Source: Pelotomaculum sp. (lineage in GTDB: Bacteria > Bacillota > Desulfotomaculia > Desulfotomaculales > Pelotomaculaceae). Taken from it: DNA of 19,115 nucleotides. Shown piece after piece: positions 11,777-19,115 of this stretch; position 1 is the stretch's first letter; the number at the start of each line of letters is the position of its first letter. Position numbers and translations under genes: made by a program. The stretch is taken from contig JALHFC010000049.1 in the NCBI GenBank assembly GCA_022839445.1, forward strand, positions 1 through 19,115, given 5' to 3'. The notes beneath the pieces were generated by a model, which made no database searches, was not told where the DNA came from, and saw only the letters and a program-made list of their open reading frames with translations.

Positions 11777-13993
11777 ATGCTAAGAGAACCTTTGACCGTG
11801 GGAATGAACGCGCCGCGCGCCGACGCCTTTACGAAAGTTACCGGTAAAGAACAGTACGCCGCAGATTACTATCCTCCCAACCTGCTCTGGTGCGGGGTTA
11901 AACGCCCGTCATACGCTCACGCGCTGATAAGGAGCATAGACATTTCCCGGGCTAAAGAAATGCCCGGAGTGGCGGCCGTCCTTACCCATAAGGACATATC
12001 GGGGAGCAACCGCCTGGGGATACTGGAAAAAGACCAGCCTGTACTAGCCGAAGATACCGTAAGGCATTACGGTGACTCAATCGCACTGGTGCTGGCCGAG
12101 TCAAGGTATACCTTACAACAGGCGCTGGAATTGATCAGTGTGGAATATGAGCCGCTTCCCGCAGTGTTCGATCCGGAAGCCGCCATGTTAGAAGACGCGC
12201 CCGTCCTGCATCCCGGGCGAAAACACGCATTCCTCGAAACAGAAGCCGGGGTAGCTTGGCTGGAAGATGATGGCGCCCTGGTGATCGTGGCCTCGACCCA
12301 GACACCTTTTCGCGACAGAACGGAGATTTCACACGCGCTGGGAATACCTTCCTGTAGAATAAGAGTGATTGCACCGTACCTGGGAGGCGGCTTTGGCGGG
12401 AAAGACGGTATTACGGTGCAGGCGTTTCTCGCCCTGGCTGCGCAACACTCCGGAGGCCGCCCGGTGAAAATGTGGTATTCGCGTGAGGAAAGCTTTCTGG
12501 CGGGTACGAAGCGCCATCCCGCCATTTTAAAGTATTCACTCGGCTGTGACCAGGAAGGCATCCTACATGCGCTGGACTGCCGGATTGTGATGGATACCGG
12601 GGCGTACGCCTCTCTGGGCTGCGAGGTGCTAGCGCTCGCGATGGAACATGCCGGCGGCCCATACCGGATTCCCCATGCATCGATAGAAGGAATTGCCGTT
12701 TATACGAATAATCCTGTCGCGGGCGCTTTCCGTGGCTTTGGCGCCCCTCAAGCACATGCGGCGATCGAGCAGGTAATTGACGAACTAGCTAGGATTGCCG
12801 GTTTTGACCCGCTTGAATTCAGGTTAAAAAACGCTGTCAGCCGTGGAGACACTACACCGTCCGGTGTAACGCTGACTCAGTCAACCGGTATTTTGGCCTG
12901 TCTCGAAACGGCCCGCGATAGTGCCGCGTGGCGGGAACGTGAGCGTTGGGAAAGCTTGGCGCCGCCGTTTAAAAAACGCGGCACCGGTATCGCCGCGATC
13001 AATCACGGCATCGGTTACGGCCCGGTTATCCCTGATAACGCGAATGCGAAAATAGAACTGACCGGGGAAGGACGATTAATAATATACGCAGGCGTTTCCG
13101 ACATGGGCCAGGGAAATGCAGCCACGTACCTGCAAATCGCGGGAGACATCCTGTCCCAAACCCTGGACAACATGGAGCTAGTGCTGCCGGATACCGCGCA
13201 GACCCTCCCTTCCGGCTCGTCTTCGGCAAGCCGCACGACATTTACATTCGGCAACGCGCTTATCGGTGCGGCCCAAGCCTTGCGCAAAAGGATTTTAGAG
13301 CGGGCGTCACTTCTGTTCACATATCAGTTTTTCGAGCATGTAAGAGCGGAAGACCTCGGGCTGGTACCCGGACATGTCAGGCACATCCCCACAGGAAGGG
13401 AAATACACCTGTCATTTGTGTCTACAACCATGGATCAGTCGGAACGGACCGCTGCAAACAGCTACACTTGCCCTGTCAACAGGCAGAAGCCGCCAACGGG
13501 CGGGAGCCTGCGCATCCACGGCTACCCCCACCGGGTATATTCCTTTGGGGTAAACCTTGTAAGACTTGAGGCCGATATACTCACGGGTGAGGTGACCGTA
13601 TGCGACTTTATCGCCTTCACTGACGCCGGCAGGATTATAAACCCCGAACTGTTTGATCAGCAGGTCCACGGCGGTATCGCCCAGGGCTTGGGCTATACTT
13701 TATTCGAGGACTTTTTGGTCAGCGAAGGCCGGATCCTGACGGGAGATTTTGGCGCCTACATCCTGCCCACGGCGCTGGACATCCCGGATATCCAATCTAT
13801 CGCCATCCCGCTGCAGGAAGAAGACGGGCCATACGGCATGAAAGGAGTCGGGGAAATCACAATAAACGGCGCATTCCCAGCTGTCGCCAACGCACTTGCC
13901 CGTGTTTGCAAAACCAGAATCTCTTCCGGACCGCTGACCGCTGAAAAGGTCCTAGCAGCTATAAGTAGGAACGAGGTGGGCAAAAACCGTTGA
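11777..13993 (+). CDS. Molybdopterin-binding subunit of a xanthine dehydrogenase-family hydroxylase (internal gap)
   Basis: This is the catalytic, Mo-cofactor-binding subunit of a cytoplasmic three-subunit molybdenum hydroxylase, which hydroxylates N-heterocycles or aldehydes using water. The ATG at 11777 follows AGAGGTGA and gives 738 residues; a GTG at 11768 lies within that site. Visible: the a/b hammerhead domain from KVTGKEQYAADYYPPNLL, PYLGGGFGGKDG (Mo-binding, about 203), TNNPVAGAFRGFGAPQ (about 311-325), GVSDMGQGNAATYLQIAGD, and GMKGVGEITINGAF with the catalytic glutamate (about 693). Relatives carry a block like rGDVekgFaeAdvvvE between LHPG and HAFLETEAG; here they are joined at residues 144-154 (near nt 12218), so about 33 residues are missing in frame. 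This may impair folding. The position of the substrate-binding arginine of bovine xanthine dehydrogenase appears not to be Arg, so purine use is doubtful. Confidence 0.92.
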   Translation: MLREPLTVGMNAPRADAFTKVTGKEQYAADYYPPNLLWCGVKRPSYAHALIRSIDISRAKEMPGVAAVLTHKDISGSNRLGILEKDQPVLAEDTVRHYGDSIALVLAESRYTLQQALELISVEYEPLPAVFDPEAAMLEDAPVLHPGRKHAFLETEAGVAWLEDDGALVIVASTQTPFRDRTEISHALGIPSCRIRVIAPYLGGGFGGKDGITVQAFLALAAQHSGGRPVKMWYSREESFLAGTKRHPAILKYSLGCDQEGILHALDCRIVMDTGAYASLGCEVLALAMEHAGGPYRIPHASIEGIAVYTNNPVAGAFRGFGAPQAHAAIEQVIDELARIAGFDPLEFRLKNAVSRGDTTPSGVTLTQSTGILACLETARDSAAWRERERWESLAPPFKKRGTGIAAINHGIGYGPVIPDNANAKIELTGEGRLIIYAGVSDMGQGNAATYLQIAGDILSQTLDNMELVLPDTAQTLPSGSSSASRTTFTFGNALIGAAQALRKRILERASLLFTYQFFEHVRAEDLGLVPGHVRHIPTGREIHLSFVSTTMDQSERTAANSYTCPVNRQKPPTGGSLRIHGYPHRVYSFGVNLVRLEADILTGEVTVCDFIAFTDAGRIINPELFDQQVHGGIAQGLGYTLFEDFLVSEGRILTGDFGAYILPTALDIPDIQSIAIPLQEEDGPYGMKGVGEITINGAFPAVANALARVCKTRISSGPLTAEKVLAAISRNEVGKNR

Positions 13994-14460
13994 AAATAAA
14001 TTTTTTGCTAAACGGAAAAGAAACAGAAATTGAAATCGAACCGGACCGCCGCGTGATCGACCTGCTCCGGGAGGAATGCGGACTTACCGGCTCAAAGGAA
14101 TGCTGCGGAGCGGGAGAATGCGGCGCATGCACTATCCTGGTGGACGGGGAGAGCCGTCTTTCCTGCCTGATGCTGGCCGCTCAGTTGGAAGGCCGCGAGG
14201 TGATCACTATTGAAGGGTTAGCTAAAGACGGCTGCTTTCACGTCGTTCAGCAGGCATTTGTCGATTACGGCGCGGTGCAGTGCGGCTTCTGCACCCCCGG
14301 CATGATCCTGGCGGCCGTTGACCTCCTGAGGAGAAACCCCACTCCCTCCCGCGAACAGATCCGGGAAGGGATCAGCGGCAATATCTGCCGCTGCACGGGT
14401 TATCAAAAAATTGTAGACGCAGTATACTTTGCCTCGCTGGCCTTGCAGGGGGTTAATTAA
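13990..14460 (+). CDS. 2Fe-2S subunit of the molybdenum hydroxylase
   Basis: This small electron-transfer subunit carries two 2Fe-2S clusters and relays electrons from the Mo centre to FAD. It has 156 residues, normal for the family. The TTG start at 13990 overlaps the stop of the catalytic-subunit gene (TTGA), with GAGGTGG about 10 nt upstream, so translation is coupled. The N-terminal plant-ferredoxin-like domain has Cys39, 44, 47 and 59 (CCGAGECGACTILVDGESRL then SCL). The C-terminal helical domain has Cys98, 101, 133 and 135 (QCGFCTPGM and CRCTGYQKI). All eight ligands are present, so this subunit looks functional. Confidence 0.95.
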   Translation: MKINFLLNGKETEIEIEPDRRVIDLLREECGLTGSKECCGAGECGACTILVDGESRLSCLMLAAQLEGREVITIEGLAKDGCFHVVQQAFVDYGAVQCGFCTPGMILAAVDLLRRNPTPSREQIREGISGNICRCTGYQKIVDAVYFASLALQGVN

Positions 14461-15299
14461 TGATGGAAATATTCTTCCCCGATAGCTTAGACGAACTATG
14501 GGCTATAATGTCCGCCAACCCGGGCGGGGCGGTTATGGCCGGCGGGACGGACCTTCTGGTCCGGATTAGAAAGACCGGGCGCAAACCTCCTGCTTTGTTT
14601 TGCCTGGAAAGAATCGATGAATTAAAGCAAATAAGAGAAAACGAAAAGGTAATTTTTATCGGCGCATATGTTACACACCAGCGGCTCTTGGAAAACCTTA
14701 CGGTGCAGAAACGGCTCAGGGCGCTGTGGGATGCCGTGTCGGTACTGGGGTCACCGCCGGTCCGGCACAGCGGAACGATAGGGGGAAACCTGTGCACCGC
14801 TTCGCCTGCCGGCGACACGTTGCCGCCGCTGTATGTTTTTGGCGCCGAAGTGGATATCCGTTCCAAATCTAATAAACGCAGCGTGTCGGTAGCTGAATTT
14901 ATTACAGGCCCTGGCCGGACGTCTCTTCATAGCGGTGAAATAGTGACGAGAGTTTCCATCCCCCTGCCTGCGCCGGGTACTATTTCCAGATACTATAAAG
15001 CCGGCAAGCGCAAGGCCATGGCCATCACTGTAGCCAGTATGGCTGTTCAAGCTAAAAAGGATGAAAACGGTATCATTGAATTAATCAAGCTGGCCTGGGG
15101 TAGCGCAGGCGCCACGGTAGTTACACTGCCGGAGGCGGAGGAGTTTTTACGCGGTCACACCTTATCCGAAGAAAGATTGCGCCAGGCGGGGAAATTGGTT
15201 TCCGCAGGCGTCACACCGATCGACGATATCCGGGGCAGCGCCGCATACAGGCGGATGGTGGCTGGCAACCTTTTGCTCCGGCTTGCGCATGAAAACTAG
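14460..15299 (+). CDS. FAD-binding subunit of the molybdenum hydroxylase
   Basis: This subunit of the xanthine dehydrogenase-family enzyme (CoxM/XdhB type) accepts electrons from the 2Fe-2S clusters and passes them to NAD+ or another acceptor. It has 279 residues, the usual length. The start overlaps the preceding stop (TAATG; a second ATG follows at 14463). FAD-contact motifs are clear: MAGGTDLLVRIRK (about 26-38) and SGTIGGNLCTASPAGDTLPP (104-123), then the C-terminal domain starting around YYKAGKRKAMAITVASMA. No gap is seen. The operon order catalytic, 2Fe-2S, FAD with xdhC in front is common in clostridia; the true substrate is unknown. Confidence 0.94.
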   Translation: MMEIFFPDSLDELWAIMSANPGGAVMAGGTDLLVRIRKTGRKPPALFCLERIDELKQIRENEKVIFIGAYVTHQRLLENLTVQKRLRALWDAVSVLGSPPVRHSGTIGGNLCTASPAGDTLPPLYVFGAEVDIRSKSNKRSVSVAEFITGPGRTSLHSGEIVTRVSIPLPAPGTISRYYKAGKRKAMAITVASMAVQAKKDENGIIELIKLAWGSAGATVVTLPEAEEFLRGHTLSEERLRQAGKLVSAGVTPIDDIRGSAAYRRMVAGNLLLRLAHEN

Positions 15300-15338
15300 G
15301 CAGCTATAGATTTCATATGGAAGGTTGGTTCCCCCGTT

Positions 15339-16586
15339 ATGGACCATAATCAACCGGTAGGGCGCGTTTCCGGACACCCGCTGGTTCTTTTTCCGGATTT
15401 CAGGAAGCTATTCGCCGGGCGGGTGCTTTCCGCAGTCGGCGATAAGTTTTTTACTATCGCGCTGGCATGGTGGGTTATTACAGAGGGTGGAGAAAACAGC
15501 AAGTTCTACCTGGGGCTGCTCATGGCCGCCAATATGGCGCCGATTATTTTGTTCGGTCCGCTCCTGGGGACTGTAGCCGACCGTGTCAACCGCAAATATT
15601 GCCTTCTGGTGGCGGACATAATGCGTGCGGCCTTGGTCCTGCTGTTGTCTTTATTACTCTACCGTGAAAAACTGACCCTACCGCTTGTTTATTTGCTGTG
15701 TTTCGGGATATCTTCACTGGCGCCTCTTTTCGAGTCGGCAACCAACAGTGTTTTGCTCACGCTCACTAGCCGGGAGCATCTGGAGAAGGCGGTCGCCGTG
15801 AATTCTTCGGTGCTGCAGATGTCAAATGTAGCGGGCGCGGCGCTAAGCGGGATCTTCATTGCCGTCGTCGGCACTATAGGCGCCTTTATTGTAAACGGCC
15901 TGTCTTTTCTGGCGTCCTTCTTCCTGGTGCTGGCCGTTAAGGCCGACTTGAGGCCGGTAATAAAACAAAAAGAAAACTATGTGGCGCAGCTGCGCGAGGG
16001 ATTTTATTATCTTAAAAACAACCGCCCCATTTTTGCCATGCTGGCCGTTTTCGCGGCTAGCAATCTCTTTGCCTCTTCCATGCTTTTGTTTATGCCGCTG
16101 GCGGTAAAGTTTATTTTTAATCAATCGGTTACCTGGGTTGCTGTATTTGAAGGAAGCCTCGCGGCGGGCGCCGTCCTTACCGCCCTAATGATGAGCTTCA
16201 CCGGCAGTAGGGGCAGTGTGTACCACCGCGCTTTTTGGGGAGGCATCGTAATCGGATTAGCCTTTATAGTTATGGCTTTTGTCCATAACGAATTCCTGGC
16301 GGCCGCCGCGCTGTTCTTATTTGGAGTATCCATGGTATACAGCGGCACGGCGATCCAGGCGTTGTTCCAGAGGGAAATCCCGGAGGCGATGAAGGGACGA
16401 TTCTTCGCCATTTTTACCACCACCTGCTACTCGACCATTCCCATCACGATGTTTTTAAACGGCTTGCTCAGTCAGGTGGTGGATTTGCCGGTTTTGATAG
16501 GAGCCAACGGCCTGATGGTGGTTATCATTACCACGGCGTTTCTCCTCATTCCACGGGTGGAAACGGCAGCGGCGCCTGCCGAATAA
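15339..16586 (+). CDS. MFS transporter, DHA3-like exporter
   Basis: This is a 12-helix major facilitator superfamily protein in the cytoplasmic membrane, 415 residues and full length. It begins at ATG 15339; GGAAGG lies about 14 nt upstream, a weak site. The layout is of the drug/siderophore exporter (DHA3, EntS-like) type: FRKLFAGRVLSAVGDKFFTI at the N-terminus, GPLLGTVADRVNRKYCLLVA (loop 2-3 motif), SVLLTLTSREHLEKAVAVNS, VAGAALSGIFIAVVGTIGAF, then a central loop and the second half starting LREGFYYLKNNRPIF and ending MVVIITTAFLLIPR. It could export a product of the adjacent GNAT/aminotransferase genes or import or export a hydroxylase substrate; nothing in the sequence decides. It follows the FAD subunit by 39 nt on the same strand. 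Confidence 0.9.
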   Translation: MDHNQPVGRVSGHPLVLFPDFRKLFAGRVLSAVGDKFFTIALAWWVITEGGENSKFYLGLLMAANMAPIILFGPLLGTVADRVNRKYCLLVADIMRAALVLLLSLLLYREKLTLPLVYLLCFGISSLAPLFESATNSVLLTLTSREHLEKAVAVNSSVLQMSNVAGAALSGIFIAVVGTIGAFIVNGLSFLASFFLVLAVKADLRPVIKQKENYVAQLREGFYYLKNNRPIFAMLAVFAASNLFASSMLLFMPLAVKFIFNQSVTWVAVFEGSLAAGAVLTALMMSFTGSRGSVYHRAFWGGIVIGLAFIVMAFVHNEFLAAAALFLFGVSMVYSGTAIQALFQREIPEAMKGRFFAIFTTTCYSTIPITMFLNGLLSQVVDLPVLIGANGLMVVIITTAFLLIPRVETAAAPAE

Positions 16587-16721
16587 CTTAACGAAAGAAC
16601 AGGCTGTCTTTAACTTGTTTTAGTTCATTTACCTTGGTGTTAAAACAATCGCGTATTTTTAAGGCTAAGTCCTTAAAGAATTTACCCGGGGCAAATTTAT
16701 TTGGGAGTTGAAGTAAAAATT

Positions 16722-18029
16722 ATGGACGGCAAAGATGTTTTTCTGGAATTGCCTTTGAAACAGGAATTCCTGCCCGTGCTGCTGGCCGTTGTTGAAAAGT
16801 CGGCAAGGTCATACATGATGGAGCAGGGCGACGCGCTGAAGCTGACTCTGGCGGCTGAGGAGATCTTTTCCTACCTCTGCAAGAACGCCGGAGGCCAAGA
16901 AAGAATAGGTATCCTTTGCCAAAACCGCGGCTACTATGTCCGGCTGGACCTGTTGTTTCAGATGAAAAGCTTTAACTTGCGGGCTTTGAACATTACTTCA
17001 AATATTGTTATGGACGATCAGGCATGGCTTGAAGAGATGGGCCTTCTGATTGCATCCCGTTTGGTGGACCGTTTGTTTTTAAATATGGAACATCATGATA
17101 AAATGAGGCTCTCCCTCTTGAAAGAGAAAACCTACCCCCTCCCGGCGGCACAAAACCTCCAATCACCAGAATCATCAAATGAGTTTTTTGTCCGGGCGGC
17201 CGGGGCCGAGGAACTGAAAGAATTCTGCCTGCGTATCGCAGGACTTTGCCCTGCTCATAGCTATCCTTCTTTTTTACTTTTTCCGGGCAAACTTGTGGAT
17301 ATGGTCGCCGGCGGAGAGTACGCTTCTCTAATTGCTTTTGACGGGAAAGACAGCGTGAGGGGCGGAATCATCTGGGCGGTAAACGGGGAAAAGACAATAG
17401 AGTGCTTCGGTCCTTACGCGTTTACCACGGGGCAGGAGATGAGCGAGGCCTTGCTGGATGAATTCCTGGCAAGGGCCGGCCGTTCCAAAAATCCGGGAAT
17501 TATTAACCGCTATGTGGAACCGGCAATAGCCGCAAAGTATTTTGAATATCTTGGCTCGACAGATTTTTACCGGGCGGACGGGGTGTTTACTGAACGTAAG
17601 GCCTATTACCGGCAGTTAAATGAAGATATGGGCAGCAGGGTATGGGCACATGCCTGGCTGTCAGATTTCCTGCGTGAGGAATATGAACGCCTGGTTTTAC
17701 CCCGTGATATCCATATTGCCGGGAGCCAGGGCGAGCAGAAAAATCCTTACTCGGTTTTTACAACCGAGTTCGACCGTTTGCAGGATCAGGTTACCTTGCG
17801 GCTTCTAATAGCGGGGGTAGACGCGGGTAATAACCTGAAAAATCATATAACAGCCCTGCGCAAAGAAAAACACAAGAATATCTTTTTTGAAATGGACCTG
17901 GGGAAGGCCTCGTCCGCGGACATGGTCCCCTACCTGACGAGTTGCGGATTCAGACCCCGCCTGCTCCTTCCCTATGCGGGGACCGGAGATCTGGTTTTAT
18001 TCCAATATGAGGCCGGTGAACCAAAATGA
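16722..18029 (+). CDS. Degenerate RsbW-like ATPase-fold domain fused to GNAT-like domains
   Basis: The protein has about 435 residues and is not a recognised named family. The first 120 or so resemble the anti-sigma-factor kinase fold (HATPase_c_2): LPLKQEFLPVLLAVVEKSAR, LTLAAEEIFSYLCKNAGG at the position of the N box, and LEEMGLLIASRLVDRLFLN at the position of the GLGL region. The N-box asparagine and the glycines of the ATP lid are not evident, so nucleotide binding is doubtful. Residues about 155-435 look like two GNAT-fold halves: FVRAAGAEELKEFCLRIAGL, GGIIWAVNGEKTIECFGPYA, YFEYLGSTDFYRADG, then FFEMDLGKASSADM and CGFRPRLLLPYAGTGDLVL. This second part matches in layout the broken gene at 9331. 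ATG 16722 is preferred; TTG 16701 is possible. It overlaps the aminotransferase start by four bases (ATGA). Confidence 0.6.
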   Translation: MDGKDVFLELPLKQEFLPVLLAVVEKSARSYMMEQGDALKLTLAAEEIFSYLCKNAGGQERIGILCQNRGYYVRLDLLFQMKSFNLRALNITSNIVMDDQAWLEEMGLLIASRLVDRLFLNMEHHDKMRLSLLKEKTYPLPAAQNLQSPESSNEFFVRAAGAEELKEFCLRIAGLCPAHSYPSFLLFPGKLVDMVAGGEYASLIAFDGKDSVRGGIIWAVNGEKTIECFGPYAFTTGQEMSEALLDEFLARAGRSKNPGIINRYVEPAIAAKYFEYLGSTDFYRADGVFTERKAYYRQLNEDMGSRVWAHAWLSDFLREEYERLVLPRDIHIAGSQGEQKNPYSVFTTEFDRLQDQVTLRLLIAGVDAGNNLKNHITALRKEKHKNIFFEMDLGKASSADMVPYLTSCGFRPRLLLPYAGTGDLVLFQYEAGEPK

Positions 18030-19115
18030 TTACAAACCTAGAAGCCCTGGTTCCCGCCTACATCAAGACCTTCGATGCTTATATCCCGAGCAAGCCCGAC
18101 CCCGAGCTGAAAAAGATGTTCGGCTGTTCCCGGCTTTTCAGGCTTAATAATAACGAAAACCCCCTTGGCCCACCGCCCGCGGCACAGGAGGCCCTGCGCA
18201 AATATGAAGCCCCCAGGGCTGCGGTTTACCCCAGCGGGGACTCCTATTACCTGCGTTTAAAGCTTGCCGAAAAGCACAAACTGCACCCTGACCAGATTCT
18301 CCTCGGCAATGGGGCGAACGAGGTGATTGCATTTGTGATCAAGGCTTTTTGTGAGGCGGGGGACAACATTATAACCGCCGACAAGACATTCGCGGTTTAC
18401 GAGTGGGTTGCAATCTTTTCCGGCTTTGAAGCACGGCTTGTGCCACTTAAAAATTTCGGGTTCGACGACGAGGCGATGCTCGAACAGATAGACGGGCGGA
18501 CTAAAATCATATTCATCTGCAACCCCAATAATCCCACCGGCTCTTACTGGAATAAAGAAAAACTGCGCAATTTTTTAAATAGGGTAGATGGCAGGCAGAT
18601 AGTCGTTGTAGACGAGGCCTATTTTGAGTTTGTTGAAAAGGAGGACTTTCCGGACGGCATCTCTCTGCTCGGCGAGTATCCCAACTTGGTTGTTTTCCGG
18701 ACCTTTTCCAAGATGTACGGCCTGGCGGGGCTCAGGATCGGCTACCTGGCGGGCAGTGTAAACGTGGTGGATATCATCCGACGCGCCTGCGTCGTCTACT
18801 CCGTCAACTCACCGGCACAGGAGGCGGCCCTTTTGGCCCTGGATGACGAGGAGCATATCCGGCGCACCAGAAGGCTGGTGCGCGAGGAGAAAGAATATCT
18901 GGGCAGGGAACTGAAACGCTTGAACCTTCCCTTTAATATCGGCGAGGGTAACTTTATAATGGTGAAACTGCCCTTCAGCGACACCCTGGCCTACCGCAAG
19001 CTGATGGTACAGGGAGTAATGATCCGTTCCATGACCGGCTTCAGGTTTCCCCAGTATATACGCGTGACAATCGCCCGGCACGAGGCCATGAGGGCCTTTA
19101 TAGACGCCCTGGAAA
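18026..19115 (+). CDS. HisC-like PLP-dependent aminotransferase (3' end outside window)
   Basis: This class I/II aminotransferase most like histidinol-phosphate aminotransferase is open to the window end after 363 codons, so it is nearly complete. The ATG at 18026 overlaps the stop of the RsbW/GNAT gene (ATGA). Landmarks: LNNNENPLGPPP (about 40-51), VYPSGDSYYLRLKL, LLGNGANEVI (about 92-101), the PLP aspartate region FICNPNNPTGSYW (163-175), VVDEAYFEF (194-202), and the PLP lysine 229 in FRTFSKMYGLAGLRIGY. The N-terminus has about ten extra residues compared with typical HisC. No other his genes are nearby and it is coupled to an acyltransferase-like gene, so it may act on another amino-acid-like substrate, for example in making an acylated amino compound. 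The class is certain; the substrate is not. Confidence 0.88.
   Translation, partial: MITNLEALVPAYIKTFDAYIPSKPDPELKKMFGCSRLFRLNNNENPLGPPPAAQEALRKYEAPRAAVYPSGDSYYLRLKLAEKHKLHPDQILLGNGANEVIAFVIKAFCEAGDNIITADKTFAVYEWVAIFSGFEARLVPLKNFGFDDEAMLEQIDGRTKIIFICNPNNPTGSYWNKEKLRNFLNRVDGRQIVVVDEAYFEFVEKEDFPDGISLLGEYPNLVVFRTFSKMYGLAGLRIGYLAGSVNVVDIIRRACVVYSVNSPAQEAALLALDDEEHIRRTRRLVREEKEYLGRELKRLNLPFNIGEGNFIMVKLPFSDTLAYRKLMVQGVMIRSMTGFRFPQYIRVTIARHEAMRAFIDALE

Noticed and set aside
12067..12561. 164-codon minus-strand frame inside the Moco-subunit gene
   Set aside because: Antisense shadow of a well-supported gene.
16658..16677. 7-bp hairpin TTTAAGG/CCTTAAA before the RsbW/GNAT gene
   Set aside because: AT-rich, short and not followed by a T run, so not a convincing terminator.

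Overview
The window looks like chromosomal DNA from an anaerobic, Gram-positive clostridial organism, most likely a Desulfotomaculum/Pelotomaculum-type Peptococcaceae. This is an inference. It rests on strong purine-rich ribosome binding sites, frequent GTG/TTG starts, sigma-A type promoters, a c-di-AMP (ydaO-type) riboswitch, lysine 2,3-aminomutase/beta-lysine acetyltransferase, an iscR-nifU-mnmA remnant, and a three-subunit molybdenum hydroxylase with its XdhC factor. There is no rRNA, tRNA, CRISPR array, transposase or phage gene.

Layout. 1-1300: a MerR-type regulator (minus strand, cut by the window edge), a long non-coding stretch with hairpins and diverged repeats, and a truncated MFS transporter. 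1493-5469: an osmotic-stress region. kamA-ablB (synthesis of the compatible solute N-epsilon-acetyl-beta-lysine) read leftward from a promoter followed by a c-di-AMP riboswitch, a terminator and a 28-codon ORF. A MscS-type mechanosensitive channel is transcribed divergently. 5510-7411: the remains of an iron-sulfur/tRNA-thiolation operon. iscR has an internal deletion and frameshift, nifS/iscS is absent, nifU has lost two of its three cluster cysteines by an in-frame deletion, and mnmA is intact. 7410-9236: a hairpin-rich leader ending in a perfect 29-bp palindrome, then a zinc-ribbon protein, a small membrane protein and an AI-2E-family exporter. 9331-10514: a frameshifted GNAT-like protein and an acyl carrier protein with one nonsense codon. 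10553-15299: xdhC and the Moco, 2Fe-2S and FAD subunits of a xanthine dehydrogenase/aldehyde oxidase family enzyme; the Moco subunit seems to lack about 33 residues. 15339-19115: an MFS exporter, a fusion of a degenerate RsbW-like domain to GNAT-like domains, and a HisC-like aminotransferase cut by the window end.

Two themes stand out. First, c-di-AMP sensing appears to be wired to an N-acetyl-beta-lysine operon next to a mechanosensitive channel, so one locus carries osmolyte build-up and pressure release. Second, decay is widespread. Four genes carry internal gaps of similar size (roughly 100 nt or slightly more), alongside a truncated transporter, a missing gene and a nonsense codon. Either this genome is losing genes by short deletions or the assembly dropped short blocks. 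The GNAT-like, ACP, RsbW/GNAT and aminotransferase genes may be parts of one uncharacterised carrier-protein pathway interrupted by the hydroxylase operon.
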